Origin: Anisakis pegreffii
Taxonomy: Eukaryota; Nematoda; Chromadorea; Rhabditida; Anisakidae
NCBI GenBank assembly: GCA_035041965.1
Contig: JAPYMA010000840.1
Coordinates: 248,001-312,000 of the forward strand
Reading direction: 5' to 3'
DNA: 64,000 nucleotides
Part shown: positions 42,532-57,500 of the stretch, one piece after another
Numbering within the stretch: position 1 is the stretch's first letter
Layout: every line of letters begins with the position of its first letter
Program-made: the position numbers and the translations under genes
Notes under the pieces: model-generated
The model's input: only the letters and a program-made list of their open reading frames with translations
Told to the model about the DNA's origin: nothing
Database searches by the model: none

Positions 42532-45500
42532 CTGAAATTTGCAATTCACTTCAAACAAAAAAAACTCGGAATGAAACTCCTTCAAAATAAGACGACTTTT
42601 CAAATCGAACACAACTTTGACAAAACGTCGCGCATACTGAACGCTAACGAATGCAACTAATAATGCGATAGGCAAAGATATTCGGTTCGAATTAGAAGTT
42701 ATTGCAAATCGTGTCATATTACAGAGAAATGCCGTCCAAAATTTGATTCGTATTGTGATAAATATACGAACGTTAAGATTACAAACAACAGCTGAACGTA
42801 TGATAATGATGATGGTCTTAACAATAATTGCATCGAAAACGAAAATCAAAATGAAGAAAATGAACTGCGGTGAACCTTTCCATTGAGAGGGATACGTGCG
42901 TTTGCGTGTGCATCTAGAACTTTTTGATAACGTAATTTACATGCCGCTTCTATTGTCTTGGCCATTATTGCGGCATTCGGCTCGACATGAAACACGTAAC
43001 ACATGAAATTCTCCGACGATGTATGCATTATGAATGCACAGTGCCTGCAATATCACTCACTCACTTCATTAGCAAGATAACAGCAGTGATAACCAAATTT
43101 ATCAAAATACCGAGCACAATCACGTTAACGACAAAATCAGATCAATTTTTAAAACATCAATAGTAACTGAATTGATAAATGTACACTTATAAGTTATCAT
43201 AACTAATGTTATGGTAATAGTAACAGTAATAATGAGTAATAAAATTAAAAACAACAATAGTAGTGACGATAATTAATGATGAAAACGAACTTGATATCGC
43301 GACCAATACCCAGAAATGAGAGATAACGCACGCGACACTCAGCAATCTGATTCCCGTTCACCTCATTGATTGTTATTGTTGACGGTGCTATCGATACGTC
43401 CGTTAAAATCCAACGTTCTGGACGCACCTTCAATCAGAATTCATTTGACACTCACCGGATGAACTGGGCAATTATTGATATGAACCATTAAACTTCCTAA
43501 TGAAAATCGACCGAAAATGAATGAAGACCGAACCAAAAATAATGAATAACAGAATAATAACCTGAAAATAAAATAATGAATAACAGAATAATAACCTGTG
43601 AAACGAGTCGATCAACAGCTTCATTTAAGATCTCAATTCCAGTTGCACGTGGTACCTGAGTAACACCCAAAAAGTGACATCTGATCGTCTTTTTTGGCTC
43701 TTCAATTGGTGTTGGCAACGAAGATTCTCCTTAAATTCAATTTTTTGATCAATCTTTGAGCTGTAATCCATTTATTCAATTTTGTAAGCATTGACTGGCA
43801 AGTCGTTTTCAGAGATTACAATTGAATGTATTTAAGAATAAAATCAGATTAGTTAAGCACAATTTGAACATTGGAAAAATGACGATTTGAATACTGGAAA
43901 AGGAAAAACAACAGAAAGCAATAGAGTACCCCTACTGACAATCCTTCTCTCATTGCGTTCCATTGAATTCAATGTATTCGGTCTTCGTTGCAGCATTAAT
44001 CGTTTACAGATATCCCTCAACGTGTTCGCAATAGTACGAGCGGGTGTATCGCAACGGAATACATGGCACATGAAACGTCGTGAATTGCGATCACGTGCTA
44101 CATATGCGAAATCCCTGCAATTGTCCCTTCGCATCACCATTATCATTATTCAGCACTCACTCATCAAGCTTCATCCACTCATCCCATAAGTTAATTTTAT
44201 AAGCTTTTTCTGGAGCCTGCTCATTATCTTCTCTGATTGATCTCTTAGGTTGACTGAATAATTTCAGTTCAAGTATTGATTCTCTCAAGATCGATCTCAT
44301 TGACATTTTTGATTCATTCATTAAGATCACTATTGTTAATGTAGTTTCGACTGCGACCAACACTAATATGGCAGCTTATGGAATGAATCTGAAACCAACA
44401 AAACGAGCTTCTAACGATAACTGGGACGAAAAGCCTAACGTCTGTAGACGCTATGCTAAACTACAAACGGAACAGATCGATGCTATACCAAACTGAATTA
44501 AAACCAATAACATTTCCGAATTCAATGACAGTGAAAGAACTAAACAACAGCGAGAAATGAACCAGAAGAATGCATTAAGATGATGCCACGACAATATCGA
44601 GAAAGCACCTCTTCCAATAAGCATATTCTAATCTCATGCATAACTATCATCAAATACAACAAAACAAATATTTCTATGGACAAACAATTCCATGGACATT
44701 ATTCATACTCGATAATTTTAACGTTTTACAAATTCAGTTCATGAATGATATCAATCTGAATTGTTTAATCGCCAAAATCATGTGGATTTGAAGCGGTTAT
44801 ATTGAAATTGAAATGAGTTCATGGGACTGAGATGAATTCATGTACAATCCAAACAAAATCTGGGAGTGAGATGAATTCATGTACAATCAATGCAACAGTT
44901 GAATGACAACAGAGGTGTCCTCAGAAGTGATATCTCTCACGTATGAACTTTATTTGCAAAATAAGGTTCACTTATGCGTTCTGGTGTCTATCTTACATAA
45001 AACGAGTTCGATTTTGGACGAACTAATCAATTAAGTTCAATGAAACGATCATCTCATAAGGGATTTTACAACACGGAAATTGTTCATGATGAATGACACA
45101 AAACAACAAGCAGCAATCATCATGCAGCATCATTTTCAACGACACAATCAAAAATTCATTACCTGTCTCTGAAGTGATCGAAGCGAGATTAAAACACACG
45201 ATTAGTGACATTAAAAGAAATTTTTTAAAAACAAGTCATAAATGCCAAAAGTTTACAAAAAAATACCAATACAAAATAAAGACCAAAAATGAATATAAAA
45301 GTCGTGTTGCAATGAAATCAAACAATTGCTCATTATGTGAACAGCACAAAACAATGCATAGTGATATTGAAGAAAAGACTCTCAAAAGCAGCATAAATAC
45401 GGGTGAGAAATTGATGGACAATATCGAAATTCAATATAAAAAGAATTCGACTCGAAAAAATTTCGGATGATTACTAAAATCCGAGCGACATGCCTCAGTT

Positions 45501-48500
45501 AGCAGCTGCTTATTTGAAACGATGCAATCAGTTTGAATTGGCTCTATAGTGGGATTGGATCGAGAACACACCCATTTGTGAAGAGGTGACGAGAAAGCAA
45601 CGAAACAGCAAGCAAAAATTGAGTTAATGTTTGAGTTTAGTAAAAGATGAGTCGAACTGAAATGCACACGATCACACAATGAAACAATTTGACAAATTCA
45701 AATTTTTTCACACAAAATCGATTATCATTTGGAAAATCCTCAATACTAGTTTGCTCATCACCAAAATCACCAATTTCATTTCTGATCAGAAAAATGAGCA
45801 AGTCTTTAAGAACCAACTAGGCGAAATGAGATGGAAGTATTTCTTTGAAAGCATTTCAGAGGAAAATGTGCAAATTTGGACAAACATAAGTTTGACATCT
45901 CAGAATGAATAATGCATCCATCGTTTTCTATTTTTCTATCATACAAAAATTTCCAGCAAAAAGATGATTGACCGCAGTGAAGGTGAACGATAACTTATTT
46001 ACATCAGTTTCTAGGTGGCGAGCAATCTTATAGAATAGGTATAGCTCAACGGGAGATTTATGCTCTTATTTATTGTTACTCAAGCGACTCGACTCAATGA
46101 ATGTATGAATAATGAACATTAAAGTAAGTAAGTCGCTTTATTCGATTGCTATTGCCCAGTCACCAAATGTACTACTACTACTTCCTTCACAAGCAACTTC
46201 TAAAAATGCGCCCACCATCGCACGCCAACAATCGATACGAATAAATTTTTGTTACGCTCTTTAATGAATATCGCGATTAATAAATACAAACTCTGTGGCT
46301 TACTCTACAAGGAGTTCTGATGAACATTCGAATAGTTTGAACGATATTCTATGGATATCATTCAATTTATTCCATTGTTCATTTTAAATTCATTAACTGT
46401 TTATTTCCTACTTGATAATAGTTCAATGAATCTATTCAGTTGTACAATAGTTTCGAGTAAATTCTAATAGGCGTATGTGACTTAGAAGAAATTTCGAGAT
46501 GGATGAGAAAAAAGCAATTTACACAAATCAAGAGTCAAAATTTTCAATTTGAGGAAAATCTTCAAAAACTGAATGAAATGGTGATAATGACGAATGCGGT
46601 GTTAGCAACAGTACACAGCAAACAATGCTGCCTACAGAAAATGTTGATAGTTTCAACAGAGAGCAATTTGCAAAATCAGAATTGAGAACGAAAAGTTGAA
46701 TTAATGGAATGAAATGAACGACTAAACAACCTTCCGTTATCACGACCAACACCCCAAACACGGATCTGTTGAATACGTTCCGAGTGTACAACGGCCATCG
46801 TGTCAGGATCGATCAGCGTTAAATCATTATCATCTATTTCCATTATCAATTCTCTTCCCTAAAAAATTTTGATAATTCATTCTTGAATATTTCTTTACTT
46901 AGTTACTTATTGTTAATCAGCAATCACGATTAGAAGCCTACGACTTCTTTTGGTCATCTCTTCGATCATTTATGAGTTCGTGTTTCGTTTATTCATGATC
47001 CTTCGCATGAATCCCTTTTTAACTTCATTAAAATTATCTTATCATCGTTTCAAACCAATGCAAAATCATTATGTTTATCATATTGTTTTGATAATAATTG
47101 ATGATCTACTAATTACCTCTCTTATTCACTTCGGAGTATTCTCAACAAATCATTCAGAATTTCCACTTTTTCTCTTTCTGATGCGAAATGAAAATTCCAT
47201 CGCATTTTGCTTTTTTTCTGTCTTCCGAAAGAAATTTCATTATCTTTAAATCTTTTAACTAACAAATCAAATTCCAATTCATGCACTTTACAGTACATAA
47301 TTTCCTTCTCAAAAGCAAATGAAACTGAAATTTTTCGAAATAATTTCTGCTCTCAAATGGCGAATAAGCTCCATATACATGTGTCAATATTCAAATTGTT
47401 TCAATACACACATTGAAATTGACTTTTGAAGTGTTAAATCATTTCAGAGAATATGTTACAATTGGCGATAAACCACTCTCTCAAGGGATCAAGAACGGCT
47501 CGAAAAATTCGAATTTTCAAACGAATAAAAAAGAGCAAAAAATGAAGGAAACTGATACGAGCCAATGCATATGAATACGTACATCGCCCCACTTCGACAC
47601 ATTATCCATAATATCATTTCGACCAGTGCTCAAGTCCACAATCGCTTTGTTCACCGCTCTTGAACTCCTCTCGGCAGTCAACTCTTCTTCTGCGATTTCC
47701 GTCCATCCCAGTGAACGAACTGCGAATCTGACCGGCTGAAATCAGTAGTTGAATATCAAATTACTCTGCTTCATAACACTGCACTTAAAAATGACAAGAA
47801 TTTTCAGAAATCTCAACTCAAATTTCTCTTAAAATAGAAAAAAATGGCTGATTTTTGGAGTATTTATGACAGAGAATCAAACTATTATTATAATACCAAT
47901 TTGTTACTCACTGAATTCATTACTATTATGAAACAAGGCATAGGCTGAAGAATAAACTTTGCATTGATTAAGACTATCCGAATCCTCTTAAATGAAATTG
48001 ATTCAAAAAAGTGTTGTCGATCGCGAAGAAATTTTGGAACTGTCCGGATGAGGAAGAAATATTATTACGCGGAGTCGTAAATTTGTTGTGAATACAACGA
48101 GTGATTTAGTATTGTTTTCTAAATTAACGGTGAAGATTGACAGTAAATGCATCAATGTTAACAGTGAAAAAATTGATAAAATTTAGTTTTCTTCTAAATT
48201 TGATAAGTAGTACATTTGTGAGAATATCGAACACTTAGTTGATCAAGGAATAACTCATAACTTCAAATCTATCAACTTCACGCACTTTTCTGCACTCAAG
48301 AATGCACTACTACATTCTATATCTCTCATTTCTCATTCAATTCATCTTGATTGTAAATATTAATGGTTTATGAACGTTTGCACTGAAAATCAGCTGATTC
48401 ACAAAGATTCATGGAAATCACAAACACATAATATCTGACTATGAGCATTTGCAGTAAACGTGAAAAAATTGCTTGCTCTTGATATGTAAGAAGAGAATTA

Positions 48501-51500
48501 TCAACATTGAAACATAAGACTGGTTGGTGAGGAATATTGATATTCATTTAAATTGTAAATTAAATCAATCTATCAAATGCAAGCATGAAACGTTTCAATC
48601 GGCTCTATGATTTATCATTGTTTTTTTCATATTCTCTCAAATCCAATAAGATGCACAAAGTTTCAGCAACTACCATAACACAGCAGAGTTTTGCGCAAAA
48701 GCAACAAAAAAACAAGAATATCTATCTTAAAGATGCATCTCGTCGATACTGACACTGTATCATCGACGACGACAACAATAACAATAAAAATAAGAGCAAT
48801 AAAAATGAACGTTATTAACCAAAAAAAAAATCCAACTGAGCAAGCGGAACGTCATCTGAGATGATCGTCATCAGTGCATCAATACAATGCCCGTTGGGTC
48901 AATAGAATACTTAAGAAATAAAAGACCACCATAAGAAGTGATTGATAAGTTGGAAAGGATGAGGGCTATGTGTTGCATGAAACATTCACCCGAGGGAGTT
49001 CGTTCAAAATCGATTATTTTACATCGAAACTTAAGAGAGTACCCCAGTTTTGACTTCTTCAAATAACTTTCTCTGAACACTATTTTCTGTTACATTGCCA
49101 CTGAAGGCCTAAGCTAAATCTGATCGTTCTTCAATCTAAAACTTGTGAAACAATAAAAATAACAGATGTACTCGATGATACATGTATGTAGTGAGCGAAC
49201 TTGAGATGTTGGGTACATTTCATTAAGTTACTGTTGTACTCAATTTTGTTAATAGCAACATAAATAAACAGCTGAATGCTAACAAAATTTCAGCAGACGA
49301 AATAACGAAATTGAAAGATTCTGAAAGCAGTTCTGTTCAGTATTTCAGTGTACATAAAGACGCAATCAACTAATCGTTTCCAACTTAACAAAATTTCGTT
49401 AAAGTGAGTATGTGCTCGGGTATCTTCATCATCAACTGCCTTAACTAATCATATTTCCATTCGAGGTTATTCTCTGAGCGATAAATCAACCGTTGAAGAA
49501 ACGAACAAGTGACTCGATGAACTAATAAATAACTGCATGAACACAGCAACACACATAAATTATCTCACCTTACATCAAAAGCGATGCACTCAATTTTGTA
49601 CCACCTCACAAGTGGAATTATGCACTACGTATGTTCCAAACATGGCAATTCCCCTTCTAGAATATAAATTTGAATTTTAACTTTTTACTTCTTTAATTCA
49701 CCCACTTCTTAATGCTTCGGAGGATAAAGAAGACCATGTTCAGGCAGCTGCTGTCAACGTGCTTTGTCCAGAAGAAAAAGACCTCAGGTTACGATTTTCC
49801 GATGCCATGATATCATGGTCAACGTTTCATGAGAAGTATATGCTAATAGTAAGGTAACGATGTGTTTCCATTAAAGTTTGAGCATTCGATAGAGCAAATG
49901 TGAAGACGTATGTGTATAACAACGAAATCGTACACTAATCGAAACAATTTGGTCAGTAAAAACGGATTAGCTAAAAGGATTAAATCGCAACGAACTGAAC
50001 TGCTGATTTTACGAACGGATTACGCTTGCTTATCTTCAGCGCGTATCTAACAATAACGTATGAATAATATCATGGCATCAGTAACAGAATTACTTCGGAT
50101 ATAGGAAGAACTTCAACAACAACTGAAATTTCGAAAACTTCAAAACAACAAAAACACCTATTGAATTCAACAAGAATCTATGCTTAACTAATAAAAACTT
50201 TATTGTACTGCATGTTGTTTGCACAATATTATATGCCAAAGAATCTCGAAAAATTGATTGGAATTTGAAAAGTAAACTTGCAACGTGCAAATACTTTATT
50301 CGTAATTTCCTAGAGGCCTCACAAAGCATCCAATACTCTGATTTCCATTAGAGTGCGGAAAGTTTTTTTTTACGTCCACTAAACCATCATACCAATCGAA
50401 TTCATTTCTTTCATTAAATTATTCCTCCGTGTGCTCACTTCGATTTTGCAAAAAAATAATCTTTTGAAGAAAGTGTAACATTTAACAGAACTATCCGTTC
50501 AATGAAAATCGCTCGAGAATTGCAAATTCCATGCGTATTTACATGAAAAACTCCTGGTTATATATATATGCGAATGAATTATAGGTATCGAATAAGAATT
50601 CATATTTATATGAAGACAATTTTTGTGACAATAGCTGTAGCTGGGTCGGTGGCCATCGGAAACCGAATTTCGATGAGCAGCAGATTACTACGTATCGAAA
50701 AATCTTAAAAGATCAACATAAAAATTCACAGTAACACTTCATCATGAACCGTAGTTTTCAACTCAAGTAATGATTAATATAAACAATGAATCGTAATCAC
50801 TTTTCATCACATCAAAATCGCATTCGCTATTCGTTCTTTCTAGTCACTCAGTTCGTATTTAATCACTCAATTACTATCGACATCCATAATCATCCTTATC
50901 ACGAGATATCAATGTTCTGTATTCCCCAATTACATATCCACAATCTAAAACCTCCAAAAAACGCCTCTCGAGAATCTTCATCAACAAAAAACCAACCAGA
51001 ATTGAATTTCTCAGGTACAAAATAACACTGACAATAGAGCTGGCGGCAGCCGATTTGCTGCCGTTGAGCAGATTCGAAGACTGTTGCTGGGGATAATCCG
51101 AATTAAAGCCATGCGAATAACGATAATGATCGTGAGCACCGTGATGTTCGTCGACATCAAAAGCCTCATCATTGCTATCATGAACATTGCCCATTCCATA
51201 AAGATGACCAAAAGCAAGAGAACTGCTTTGAGTTAAACGACAATACCCAAAGCAGTAGCCACTCTACTCTCGCAGTCAGTCTCTAGTCTGCAGTCAGCAG
51301 CCAAACATCAAATCATCAAATCAACTAAGCAAGTAACTCTAACATCAACCAACAACAATAATAGCAGATGGAGATGAGTAACAACGAATAATGCTGAAAC
51401 AAAATATGTTTGAACAAGAAAGCACTAACGATGAACATGAATACTCGACGTTCGTTCATTCGTTCAGTCAAGAGCACTGCATGGATTCATTTAAATAGTA

Positions 51501-54500
51501 TAATAGTTACTTCTGTTGATGCGTCATCCTTTCTGGTTGATACTTCATACAAATATAGTACGAATTTACTGCTTATATGATATATGATTATCCACTCTTT
51601 CACTAGTTCTTATATGGCTGCTATTGCATCATACTTCATCTTTACACTCAACTCAACCATTGCTTTCATGATGACGATTTATCGTTATTGTCTTGGATAT
51701 CGTTACTGTTCGAATAAGTTTTTAAATTCTCCATGAGTTCATATAAATGAATCATTTCAGCGTTAATTGTTCAATTCATTCAATTGATAAAGCATTCAAT
51801 TGACATAGCATTTCTCGAAAATAATTTTCAGAATTGATTTCGGAAATTTGTTTTGTAGTCCACTGCTTCCATGTAATCATTTTGAGAGATCATCATCCTT
51901 ACATAAACATATCTCACTGAGAAATAAAAATCGTGCAAGTAGCAGAGCAGTAACACGGAAACACTCAAACGATCCAGGTAATTCATTCACCTAGCGTTAG
52001 TACCTCGTACATTTATTGCTAGCATGCACGCAATCAAATGCAATATTTCATTACTGTCGTTAACTTAAACGGAAAAGTATTAAGTTGATTCGATTTGAGT
52101 AGATACCGAATATTGAATGAATTTTTTCGAGTAATCTTACGAGTACTCTTGTTCCATCTTTAATGGAATACTTGATAAGTAATGTGAACGACGCATTACT
52201 TATCAAGTATTTCATTAAAAATTCGTTTTCTAGCGAAACGGGTTCAGTTTTCGCTCGCGAGGAAAGATTCCGCTTTACAATACCAAATTTTAAGTGCTAG
52301 CGTCATTGAAGTCATTAGGCTCGAGCCAATGGTTTAGTAGTCAATGGCCTGGCTGATTGATATGCAGTGATGTGCAATGATATTTAGGGATTGTAACAAG
52401 TGGAAGAAATATGAATGAATGAACCCTTCGAATGAATTCGTCGTCTTCTTCATCGGTCAGTTCATCGTTATCGATGCAACGCTTCGTTGTTGTTTGCTTG
52501 AATGCATGTTCTTCGATAACCGGTGCTTGTGGAGGTAACTGGATAATTTGTTGGATGGTTCGAGATGCAGGTGCTAGTTCTGAATGAACTGATGAGCCAT
52601 CCACTTCAACCTCCTGATGTATTGTCTGAAAGCGTTGAATATTCTATTATCAATTTTACTAGCACGACTAAAATTAATGTGATCACTAGCTTCAATTATT
52701 ATACTTCTCGCTGTTTTTTGGTTAGTGTCTATTCCTTCGTGTATCATTTTCCTCATCTGCTCAACCATATTTTTCAATAACGATCTGTTTTGATTTATTA
52801 ATGACTTCCTCTGTCATCACTGAAATAACTTAATATTTCACGATTTTTTCTGATGAATTATGACAATTTGATGATTATTCATTTTCGACAGCTTTTCAGT
52901 ACCGAATTTCTGATAGTTACAGTTGAATAAAAATCCATGTATCTTCATACGAATGAAGTTTTTTCACGAGGAAATGAGATGTTTCAATTGTTTAATTCAT
53001 TCAAGGAACTGGCTATTCATTAGAATGAAACATGAACATTTCCTTATTGGTCCAAAAACTTGATTTAATCATCTTGAAGGAAAATTGATTCACAACAGAA
53101 ATCAATTTGTCTGAATGGTAAAATAACCCTCATAGCCAACGAACCGTTCTCATTCATTCAAAATTTGTCAATATCATTTACTCAGATAGATCATGTGAAG
53201 TTGTCGGGTAAGTGATCATATTTAATTTTTTACAGAGAAACTCTGGCAGGTGAATTTAAAATTTATTTCTTTACTTATTTATTTATGGAATAAAAAATAA
53301 CCGAGAAATAAACACAATAAATAAATAATTATAGTTATGTATGCATTATGCTTTTTATATTATTCAATATGTATTACTGTTGTATGATTGTATGAATATA
53401 TTTATTTGTTCATTCATTCACTTATGTATCTAGATTTTCAAAGGAATTTGCTCTTATTTGAGTGCGGTTATATGAATAGAGGTTTGATTGAATTGAGCAA
53501 ATACAATACAACAGCTAACAAACAATTTGAAATCAGTCGTTCATAAAATAAATATCATCTTTTAGTGATTAGCAAATAATGTTACGAGATCGAATTTCAA
53601 TTCGATTCAAAGCTTTTATTCGTTTATTTATTCATCTCTCTCAAAGCGCTTTGCAATTTTCAATTAAAATAACATTTTGATATGAGCATCTAATGATTTA
53701 CGGTGATATTTTCGAGCTCATTTCTGAGATGACATTCACTCTCCCATAACAGTGACTAAAAAATTTAATACGAAAAATAGCCAAGTAATGCAAACCAACC
53801 GGAGGCTCTCGCTGAATGGTGCCACTGTCAACATGCCAATAATATGAATATCCTGATGGATCTGAAATATTTGCAGTTAAAATAACCGTTATTGTTGCTG
53901 TTGCTAAAGTTCATATGATAAAGTATATGGCAACGAAAGCGATAAACATGAATCTTTGAAATGAATGTCATCTTAATGAAAGCAAGTAGCTGTCAATGAA
54001 CAAGCGAGCAAATTGTTCCATAAGTGAACGCTACTTGTCAGGTGTCTATCGCCAGTTTTCAAACTTCATACCGATGCGCTACAACAGACTATTTGTTTCA
54101 TAAATTATATTCATTTGTCTGAAAGATATTCGAATCGTTGCTTGAAGAATGGCTAAAGACAACCTTTAGGCGCCCCCATAAATAAATGAATGTTCTACCA
54201 GGCCAGTTAAAAAGTCTTGAGATTCATACCAATCTCGTACAACTTCTAGTAGTTCTGCTCAATGGTAAACAGCTGTGTCTACCAAAAATGTAAACAGCTG
54301 CGATGATTCGCATCTTTCAAGTACAAAACTTTTTAGTGCTATCCTCGAAATGCTCTCTTCACTTGCTGAATTCAGCTCATTTTACTGGCTGAAACTTATG
54401 CACTGTAATGCTCTTTTCAAGAGTTCCGATAGCACGGTGACAAATCATAATCAGTTGCTTCTTTCAAATTTGTGTACACGATAAACCGCCTGAGCAAAAT

Positions 54501-57500
54501 GAGTTGTATTCACACGAGATAAAGTGCTCAAATTACGACTCAATTTTCCCTGCTTCTTCTTTTTGTTGGGAGCAGTCAAGTAAACTGGACTCTACATAAA
54601 CACTTTCCATGACCCTGATTTTCTAAATCTGATTTCGGATGATTAAAGAACTGTGCCACTGCAATTCCTTGCATCATCTGCTACCCCATCAATAGTAATC
54701 TACATGTCATTCACTACTGGAACTTTCAGTTTTTTGCATTTTTCCTTTAGAGTGACATTTCTGGTCAGCAGCATGACTGGTCATCTTCGAGTGATCTTCT
54801 GCTAGGCCCGAACTCAGTTGTGCGACTGTAAGCAGTAATTTTTGCTAGAGTAGAGTCCTGGTAAACCTTAACTAGTGACTGATTCATATCGATCGATGAA
54901 GTCGTCTCATTATCAAAGACTTCTTAACCGATCGCTATTCAACTGTATCCGTTTTTTTTAAACACTTGAAAAGCCAAAGATTGGAGTTTTTCTGCGATCA
55001 CTACATAACTGTATACCAATGACACACAATCGTGAAAGACGGGCAAGTTAACAAACTGATCCAACGTTCACAATTGTGTGATTCACTAAACAATGTAACT
55101 GACCTGATATTGTGCAGTTAAACAAACAAATAATAACTGTAATTGTTATGATAACTACCAATATTCTCAAAATCAAAACCAACCTTGATGTTTCTCCCAA
55201 CCGGGCGGAAGTGGCCTCACAGACGGCGGAGGTTCTTCGACACGCATTGGTCTACTGTACTGACTTTCCACGTGAATGCCACTGTCATGACTATCTGGCG
55301 ATAATACCGTATCCACCACTGTCTCTTCGTCAATCACGTATTCTGTTGGTGGCGGCTTCCTGAAAGAAATACTGTAGAGAATAAATCTCGGTAAGGTCAG
55401 CAAGACACCGAAATATGAATTTTGATCTTCTAGCTTGTACGTGAATAAATGAATAAATGAGTAACAATCGAAAGTCATAATAAATGTTAAATCAAAAAAT
55501 CGTCTGAAGCTTCGCATCAAACTTGAATTAAGAATTCAATCGGCAATTCAAAAAGAAGCAATTGTAAGCTCATCTTATTGTTAGCTAAATCTCACAACCG
55601 ATTGCAAACTTCTTAAATTCAATTCATGATTTGTTACGAAAATTCACCCAGTAGTTTATCAGTCTATCGTGCGAAATCCGACTTTCAATTAAAACAGTAA
55701 CAATCAAATCGATTATCTCACAACTCAGTAACACTAGATCGGAAAACATCCCAACTAACTCTCGAAAAGCGGGTGCGAAAAACGTAGGGATATATGAAAT
55801 GGATGGATTTAGCTGAGGCGTTTTATCCATGTCACATAAAATTGTTCGTGACTAGAAGGAATGTGCTTGTGTGTGAATGTATTTTGCTGAGGGAATATTG
55901 AAATTAGATGATCGGAAAATTTGATTAAAGTTTTTAATTGTTGCACAAACAAACTGGGTGCAGTGGTTGAAATGATTAATTAAATTTGAGTGCAGCTCTG
56001 AATGTATACGAAAAATATGTTTAGCTAGCTCGTCGTCTCAAAATGGATTGAGTCCAACTGATCACTAAGCCATATGATACAGAAAAAACAAGAAAACTAA
56101 TCCAATTCAGAGTTGAATTGCACCTGCACTCATTAAAATGTGTAACACATAGACCAATTCTGACCGTCAATTGAATCATATGATTCTACAAGCGAATAAT
56201 CGCTTAAATATGACAGAATTTCTAATTCGATAAATTCATCTCCTATAAGCAGCGTCTTTGATAAGAATTTATGATCAGCAACGTAATTCCCTGGTATTCT
56301 CTTCAGTGCTATACCAAAACTAAGTGAGCAAATGACCGACTGACTGCTGAATTTGATTAGCAATGAAGAATGAGATTCGCCTGGAAGTTTATCGAAATAA
56401 TTTCGTTAAATGCTCATACTGAGATAAGTACCATAAAAATGGAACTATAAAGTCCACGATCGCGTCATTCTCACAACCACTCAGCATATACATTCACTGC
56501 AACTAAAACGATTTTGATGCACTCACGTACGTAATTGTAACTATGAATGGCAAATGAGCCACGGAGATAGTGCTCGCAATCAATCAGTACAAGGCGGTAA
56601 ACACTGATTGCATTATAACCAGAGACCGATAGAAACATGTGCAGTTTCGGGAATGGTAATAACGTAATTCATAATCAAAAAATCATGATTCACATTTAGA
56701 ACAACAAAACTTCATACTATGGCAATACTCTCAACAGACTAAGTTGCGAATCCAGTTTAAAGAAAAGCGTAAATTCGAGCAATATGAAACAAGTTTGAGC
56801 AGTAAAATTCGAAGTAGTCACCACAAGTAAACTTTACTTGTAATGGAAAAGTAACGCACATTACTAGCACCAGATATACTATGTTAGTTCAACAGAACAC
56901 AACAAATTATGGTGGTACTACTCCAAAAGTGAAAAATCTTAGATCTGAAAGACACCACTTTGATTGACACATCAAAAAGAGAATATTCACGGCATTCGCT
57001 CACTTCCAACATAAATCACCTGTCTCAGCCATACAAACATCAAAAACGCTTGCATAAATTTGACAAGCTTTAAAAACAGACTGAAACGTTCAGTTTTTGT
57101 TCTCTCTTAAAAGCAGTTCTCGATTCCAATGAATCAAGCCGCACGAAAATAACATGTTTTTGAAACAAGTCACGCAAGTGTAAGAAGAGCGATTGTTGAT
57201 TAACAACAAATAAGATCAACTCTTCTGCACTATCGAACAACTAGGAAATAGAATTCTCCAGAATGAAGGACGACGACCACAACGAATACGTGCATGATTA
57301 TACTATCTATGTTTGTTTAGTTTTGAAAGAGAAGTCATTGCTGAGCTGAGATTAAAACTGAAGCACTCTGATTGAACAAAAATGAATTATGAAATAAATT
57401 GTCAAATAAAAACTGATAAATCTGAATATAAACGATTGATAACAACTGATAAATGGGGCATTGATGAACGAGTATTGATGTAAATTAATATGTTCAACAG

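Noticed and set aside
45093..45470. Plus-strand 125-codon frame nested in a feh-1 intron
   Set aside because: Lys/Asn/Ser-rich as expected from AT-rich DNA. With stop codons at about 7% of triplets, roughly one frame this long is expected by chance over both strands of the window. No domain or splice signals support it.
55112..55363. Plus-strand frame opposite the WW exon
   Set aside because: It is the antisense shadow of feh-1 exon 3.
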